A stretch of 64,000 bases of DNA from Flavobacterium bizetiae (lineage in GTDB: Bacteria > Bacteroidota > Bacteroidia > Flavobacteriales > Flavobacteriaceae). Shown here piece by piece: positions 60,382-64,000 of the stretch. Both the position numbers and the translations under genes were made by a program. The stretch spans positions 24,548 to 88,547 of the forward strand of contig NZ_CADCSU010000103.1 of NCBI RefSeq assembly GCF_902804475.1, given 5' to 3'. The number at the start of each line of letters is the position of its first letter. The first letter of the stretch is position 1. The notes below the pieces were generated by a model. The model was not told the DNA's origin. It worked only from the letters and a program-made list of their open reading frames with translations, and did no database searches.

Positions 60382-61542
60382 TTAAAGTAGTGTTGTTCCG
60401 TTTGAGATTTTTACATCGTAGAATTTTAATTCAATCCCAAATGTATCTAAATAAAGATTTGAAAACTTACTTTTTACCTCATTTTCATGTCCTTTTTTAA
60501 TCAAATTGATGGTACATCCACCAAATCCTCCGCCCATAAGTCTCGATCCAATAATTGCATCGTCAGCTTTTGCGGTAGCTACAAGCATATCCAATTCGGC
60601 ACAACTTACTTCATATTCTTGCGATAAACCATCGTGCGTTTCAAAAAGTAATTGTCCTAAAAGTTTTATATTTCCGTTGTCTAAAGCCTCGCAAGCCTTT
60701 ATTACGCGGTTAATTTCTTTTACCACAAAATGTACTCTTTTAAAAACAGTTGGATTTATTTTGTCCTGAATGCTCAAAAGTTGTTCTTCTGTACAATCTC
60801 TGAAACTCTTTACTTCAGGAAAATTTTCTTTAATAATAGCCAATCCTTGTTCGCACTCAATTCTTCGGGTATTGTATTCAGATGTAAAAAGCGAATGTTT
60901 TACATTACTATCAAATAACACTAAAGAATAATCTTTAAAATCAGCATTGTGATATTCAAAGTCAAGCGTATTACAATCTAATTTAATTACTTTATTTTCA
61001 AGACCATGAACGCTCGAAAACTGATCCATGATACCACAATTAATACCTACCCAGTGTTCTGCTTTTTGTCCTAATAAAGAGATATCTACTTTTTCAATTT
61101 TCAGATCGAAAAGTTCCTTTATTCCGAAAATCATTCCGCACTCTAAAGCTGCCGAAGAAGATAAACCGGAACCTACCGGAATATTACTGCTGAAAACACA
61201 GTTAAAACCTTCAAAAACAAAACCATTATCCTGCAATTGTTTGATAACGCCACGGATATAATTGGTCCAGACCACATCGCTTAATGTGATTTCCTGAGTC
61301 AGATCAGCTTCAAAATCTTCGTTTAAGTCGATGGCAACTATTCGGGATTTTTTGGTATTGTTTTTCGCAAAAGCAAAACAAATAACTTTGTCGATTGCGG
61401 CTGGCAAAACATAACCGTCATTATAATCAATATGTTCCCCAATGATGTTGATTCTTCCTGGAGAAAGTACTACTTTTTGAGGAGCTGATCCAAAAGATTT
61501 CTCAAAAAAAGCAGTGGTGTTCTGTACTAAAATGTCATTCAT
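60382..61542 (-). CDS. galK: Galactokinase
   Basis: 386 residues. The substrate motif SPGRINIIGEHIDYNDG, the ATP loop PVGSGLSSSAALE, and GGGFGGCTINLI near the end are the GHMP-kinase hallmarks. It phosphorylates galactose at C1. It is between galM and galT. Confidence 0.97.
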   Translation of the reverse strand: MNDILVQNTTAFFEKSFGSAPQKVVLSPGRINIIGEHIDYNDGYVLPAAIDKVICFAFAKNNTKKSRIVAIDLNEDFEADLTQEITLSDVVWTNYIRGVIKQLQDNGFVFEGFNCVFSSNIPVGSGLSSSAALECGMIFGIKELFDLKIEKVDISLLGQKAEHWVGINCGIMDQFSSVHGLENKVIKLDCNTLDFEYHNADFKDYSLVLFDSNVKHSLFTSEYNTRRIECEQGLAIIKENFPEVKSFRDCTEEQLLSIQDKINPTVFKRVHFVVKEINRVIKACEALDNGNIKLLGQLLFETHDGLSQEYEVSCAELDMLVATAKADDAIIGSRLMGGGFGGCTINLIKKGHENEVKSKFSNLYLDTFGIELKFYDVKISNGTTLL

Positions 61543-61601
61543 TATGATGTAATTGAAATGGTATTATCTGGTAATTCTTTGAACTTTTCTGTAAATAAAT
61601 A

Positions 61602-62657
61602 TTAGTTTATATTTTCGAATTTATAAACCGTTTTTTGGTTGTATGTATCTCCTTTTCTTAAAACCGAATTTGGAAAATGTTCCTGATTGGGTGCATCCGG
61701 AAAATTTTGCGTTTCAAAACAAATTCCGCTTGACGGATGATAACTTATATTTTCTTTTCCTTTTAAGGTATCAGAACATTTACCGCCCACATAAATATGT
61801 ACACTTGGCTGATCTGTGTAAACGCTCATTTGCAAATTATTTTTGGCACTGTATAATTTTGCTACAGCATTATTTGTTTTTTCAACAACAAACGAATTGT
61901 CAATAACTGCAGGACATTTTTTGGCAGTTCTAAAATCAAAATCATGATTAGAAAGAGCTGTAAAATTTCCACTCGGAATATTATCTGAATCTGTCTCTAA
62001 TATTTTTTCAGCATCAATAAACATACTCTGATCCAGAACATCTCCGTCATGACCATCAAGATTAAAATAACTATGGTGCGTTAAGTTTATAACAGTATCT
62101 TCTGTAGTTGTTGCTTTGTATTCCAGTTTCAGTTCATTGTCTTCGGTCAAAGTATACGTTAAGTCAACGTGTAATTCTCCCGGAAAACTTTCGTCTAAAT
62201 TCTCACTTAAAAGACTCAAAGTAATCGACGGATTATCTCCTGAAGTAATGTTGGTCACATTCCATACTTTTTGTCCAAAACCTACAATTCCGCCATGCAG
62301 CGTATTTCCGTTATTGTTAATGTTTAACTGGTACGTTTTGTCGTTTAATTGAAAAGAACCTTTACTAATTCTTCCTGCATAACGACCAACAGTTGTCCCA
62401 AAATAAGGAGCACCCGGTAAATTATACGAAGCCAGATACGATTCTAAATTGTCAAAACCCAAAACAACATCAACAAGATTACCATTCGAAACCGGAATTT
62501 GTAATGAAGTTACCGTAGCGCCATAATTAATGACCTGAACTTTCATTCCGTTTTTATTTGATAATTCAAAAGAAAGAATTTCTTCCTTATCGGGCATTAA
62601 ACCAAATGATTTAGATATAGATCCGTTTTGAAAATGCGATATATGTTTTATTTCCAT
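61602..62657 (-). CDS. galM: Aldose 1-epimerase (galactose mutarotase)
   Basis: 351 residues from the ATG at 62655-62657; the frame extends to 62696 but those codons lie over the likely -7 box. Family motifs: NYGATVTSLQIP, VVLGFDNLESY, YFGTTVGRYAGRIS, NNGNTLHGG (catalytic His), THHSYFNLDGH and GICFETQNFPDAPNQ (catalytic Glu). It interconverts the anomers of galactose. It is the first gene of the gal run and divergent from the GntR regulator. Confidence 0.93.
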   Translation of the reverse strand: MEIKHISHFQNGSISKSFGLMPDKEEILSFELSNKNGMKVQVINYGATVTSLQIPVSNGNLVDVVLGFDNLESYLASYNLPGAPYFGTTVGRYAGRISKGSFQLNDKTYQLNINNNGNTLHGGIVGFGQKVWNVTNITSGDNPSITLSLLSENLDESFPGELHVDLTYTLTEDNELKLEYKATTTEDTVINLTHHSYFNLDGHDGDVLDQSMFIDAEKILETDSDNIPSGNFTALSNHDFDFRTAKKCPAVIDNSFVVEKTNNAVAKLYSAKNNLQMSVYTDQPSVHIYVGGKCSDTLKGKENISYHPSSGICFETQNFPDAPNQEHFPNSVLRKGDTYNQKTVYKFENIN

Positions 62658-62681
62658 ATTATTTTTGCCAAAAGTGAAATC

Positions 62682-62727
62682 CAAAAATAGAAACATTATT
62701 TACGTTTGCATACCAGTACCTACCAGT
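62682..62727. promoter_or_regulatory. Candidate gal operator and galM -7 box
   Basis: Two direct TACCAGT repeats ten bases apart (62711-62717 and 62721-62727) fall in the galM-GntR divergent spacer. On the minus strand, TATTTTTG (62689-62682) fits TAnnTTTG as a galM -7 box about 25 bases before its ATG. The repeat would cover or flank the -33 position, so it is a good candidate for GntR binding. Confidence 0.5.
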
Positions 62728-62759
62728 TTTTTGTATATTGCACCCAAAATTCCTTTTTT

Positions 62760-63758
62760 ATGAATATTATTTCGATTCAAAATAACATTGGTTTGCCAAA
62801 ATATAAGCAGATAATTCTGTCAATAGAAAAAGCAATCGAAGAAGAAAAACTGGTAAAAGGCGACCGATTACCCTCTGTAAATAAAGTGTGTCTGGCTTTT
62901 TCGTTATCGCGTGATACGGTTTTATTAGGATACGATGAACTCAAAAAAAGAGGAATTATTTATGCTATTCCCGGCAAGGGATATTACGTTAAAAGCGTTG
63001 AAACGACCATAAAACAAAAGATTTTCTTATTATTTGATGAATTAAATAGTTTTAAAGAAGACATCTATAATTCGTTTTTGCAGCATATCGGAAAAAATGC
63101 TCAGGTCGATATTTTCTTTCATCATTTTAATGGTCCCGTTTTTCAGAAGCTTATAAATGACAGCAACGGAAATTATACAAAATACATCATTATGCCCACC
63201 GACTTAAACGATGTAGCTAAATTGATAAAAACCCTACCAGTAGGCGAAGTTATCATACTGGATCAGACCAATCCGGATCTAAAATTGTATCCCGCTATTT
63301 ATCAAAATCACGAAAAAGATATCTTCGAAGGATTGCTTAAAGGAAAATCGAGGCTGAGTAAATATGAAAAGCTAATTCTGATTTTCCCGGGTTTCAGAGA
63401 ACCACTTGGAATGAAAATTGGGTTTGAAGCTTTTTGTACCGAACATAATTTTGAGTACGAAATCATTACAGAATTTACCGACCGCGAAATCACTTTGGGC
63501 GATTTGTACATTATTCCTAATGATCGTGATTTAGTACGCGTAATCGAGAAAGCAAGAGATCAGAACCTGAAATTAGGAATCGATCTCGGAATCATATCCT
63601 ATAATGAAACACCTCTAAAAAAGATTGTCGCCAACGGAATCACCACAATCTCAACCCATTTTGAAACGATGGGAAAAATTTTGGCAGACATAGTATTAAA
63701 AGGAAAGAAAGAACAAATAGAAAATAAATCCTCGCTTATAATGCGTAATTCTTTATAA
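62760..63758 (+). CDS. GntR family regulator with LacI-type ligand domain
   Basis: 332 residues from the ATG at 62760; a longer frame to 62706 covers the operator repeat and is unlikely. The N-terminal winged HTH is PKYKQIILSIEKAIEEEKL, DRLPSVNKVCLAFSLSRDTVLLGYDELKKRGII and a wing PGKGYYVKS. The C-terminal 230 residues resemble a periplasmic-binding-protein-like domain (KIFLLFDELNSFKEDIYNSF, ILADIVLKGKK) as in AraR-type sugar regulators. It is divergent from galM and probably controls the gal genes. Confidence 0.88.
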   Translation: MNIISIQNNIGLPKYKQIILSIEKAIEEEKLVKGDRLPSVNKVCLAFSLSRDTVLLGYDELKKRGIIYAIPGKGYYVKSVETTIKQKIFLLFDELNSFKEDIYNSFLQHIGKNAQVDIFFHHFNGPVFQKLINDSNGNYTKYIIMPTDLNDVAKLIKTLPVGEVIILDQTNPDLKLYPAIYQNHEKDIFEGLLKGKSRLSKYEKLILIFPGFREPLGMKIGFEAFCTEHNFEYEIITEFTDREITLGDLYIIPNDRDLVRVIEKARDQNLKLGIDLGIISYNETPLKKIVANGITTISTHFETMGKILADIVLKGKKEQIENKSSLIMRNSL

Positions 63759-63775
63759 AAGCTTTTTGTTTTTTT

Positions 63776-63858
63776 AGGAGCTAATCCCGCTATCCGTTCC
63801 AATCTTTTCCTGGCTAAAGAAGCCAGAAAAAGGATTTCCACTTCTATCGGGGCTAGGA
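63776..63858 (-). ncRNA. Repeated structured element, possibly a Flavo-1-type RNA
   Basis: On the minus strand the element reads CCTAGCCCCGATAGAAGTGG, AAATCCTTTTTCTGGCTTC, TTTAGCCAGGAAAAGATTGG, AACGGATAGCGGGATTAGCTC. It has a central hairpin (TTTTTCTGGCTTC / GAAGCCAGAAAAA on the plus strand) and paired outer segments (AGCCCCGATAG and ATAGCGGGATTAGCT). I recall nearly the same sequence from many places in Flavobacterium genomes; it may correspond to the Rfam motif Flavo-1, but I cannot confirm this here. Confidence 0.45.
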
Positions 63859-63914
63859 TACTCGTTTTCATAAAACGATTTAACATCCAGTTTGTCATCC
63901 TGATTTCTATGATA

Positions 63915-63950
63915 AAACCAAATCTTTTTTATAAGGGATTTGGTTTTTTA
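63915..63950 (+). terminator. Terminator-like hairpin
   Basis: AAACCAAATC / GATTTGGTTT around a 12-base loop, followed by TTTTA. It lies after the structured element in the non-coding end of the window; which transcript it ends is unclear. Confidence 0.6.
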
Positions 63951-64000
63951 TTACTGCAAAAACCCGATGGATTATTTTATTTCTCACAGCGTTTAAAACG

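Noticed and set aside
63599..63898. Minus-strand frame at the end of the window
   Set aside because: It runs over the GntR coding region and then the structured element; no family pattern is seen.

Overview
The window is AT-rich chromosomal DNA from a member of the Bacteroidota, almost certainly a Flavobacterium close to F. johnsoniae. Four things point there: TAnnTTTG-type -7 promoter boxes, a tyrosine ammonia-lyase that matches the known F. johnsoniae enzyme in my recollection, a complete flexirubin (aryl polyene plus dialkylresorcinol) pigment locus, and families of short palindromic intergenic repeats typical of flavobacterial genomes. No tRNA, rRNA, insertion sequence, prophage or CRISPR array was recognised.

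Layout. 1-140 is the 3' end of atpG with its terminator. 141-814 is non-coding and holds a long hairpin and about four 90-bp direct repeats. 815-8028 (plus strand) is a housekeeping and envelope block: GNAT acetyltransferase, Wzx-like flippase, dut, sugar nucleotidyltransferase, TPR protein, DUF4292 lipoprotein and a degenerate EnvC. 8078-13014 holds a CBS protein, rbfA, a LolC/E-like permease, a MATE transporter and dusB.

13167-47921 is about 35 kb with every gene on the minus strand, and with a divergent halogenase-like gene at 48023-49273. This is the flexirubin cluster. In transcription order: tyrosine ammonia-lyase, WG-repeat protein, FabG, ketosynthase, ACP, LpxL-type acyltransferase, CrtI-like oxidoreductase, DarA, DarB, two hotdog proteins, two small unknown genes, a BtrH-like protein, an ABC exporter pair, a thioesterase, a ketosynthase, two unknown envelope genes, a truncated ketosynthase-like protein, ACP, a ketosynthase/pseudo-ketosynthase pair, a polysaccharide deacetylase-like protein, LolA-like, a lipoprotein, two beta-barrel proteins, a FabZ-like hotdog, a small exported protein, GT2-DUF2062, an MMPL-acyltransferase fusion, a second CrtI-like oxidoreductase, a C45-type lipoprotein and a PaaK-like ligase. 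The likely flow is tyrosine to coumarate, activation and loading on an ACP, iterative type II PKS extension to an aryl polyene, separate synthesis of the dialkylresorcinol by DarA/DarB, esterification of the two halves, and delivery to the outer membrane through the MMPL, LolA and lipoprotein genes.

49274-49729 is a repeat-rich spacer. 49730-57327 encodes what looks like a complete non-phosphorylating L-fucose pathway: FucP, fucose dehydrogenase, fuconolactonase, a UxaA-type dehydratase, ketodeoxyfuconate dehydrogenase and diketodeoxyfuconate hydrolase, with an AraC regulator. 57402-63758 is a galactose locus: an SSS symporter, galT, galK, galM and a divergent GntR regulator. The window ends in non-coding DNA with a structured element that resembles a repeated flavobacterial RNA-like motif.

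The most interesting signals are: hotdog dehydratases whose catalytic residues are split between different proteins; a BtrH-family protein that could make the flexirubin ester bond; a three-part MMPL-acyltransferase-methyltransferase-like fusion; a ketosynthase that has lost its whole catalytic triad; a fucose SDR with Asn in place of the catalytic Lys; and several palindromic repeat families, including a perfect 40-bp palindrome inside the pigment cluster.
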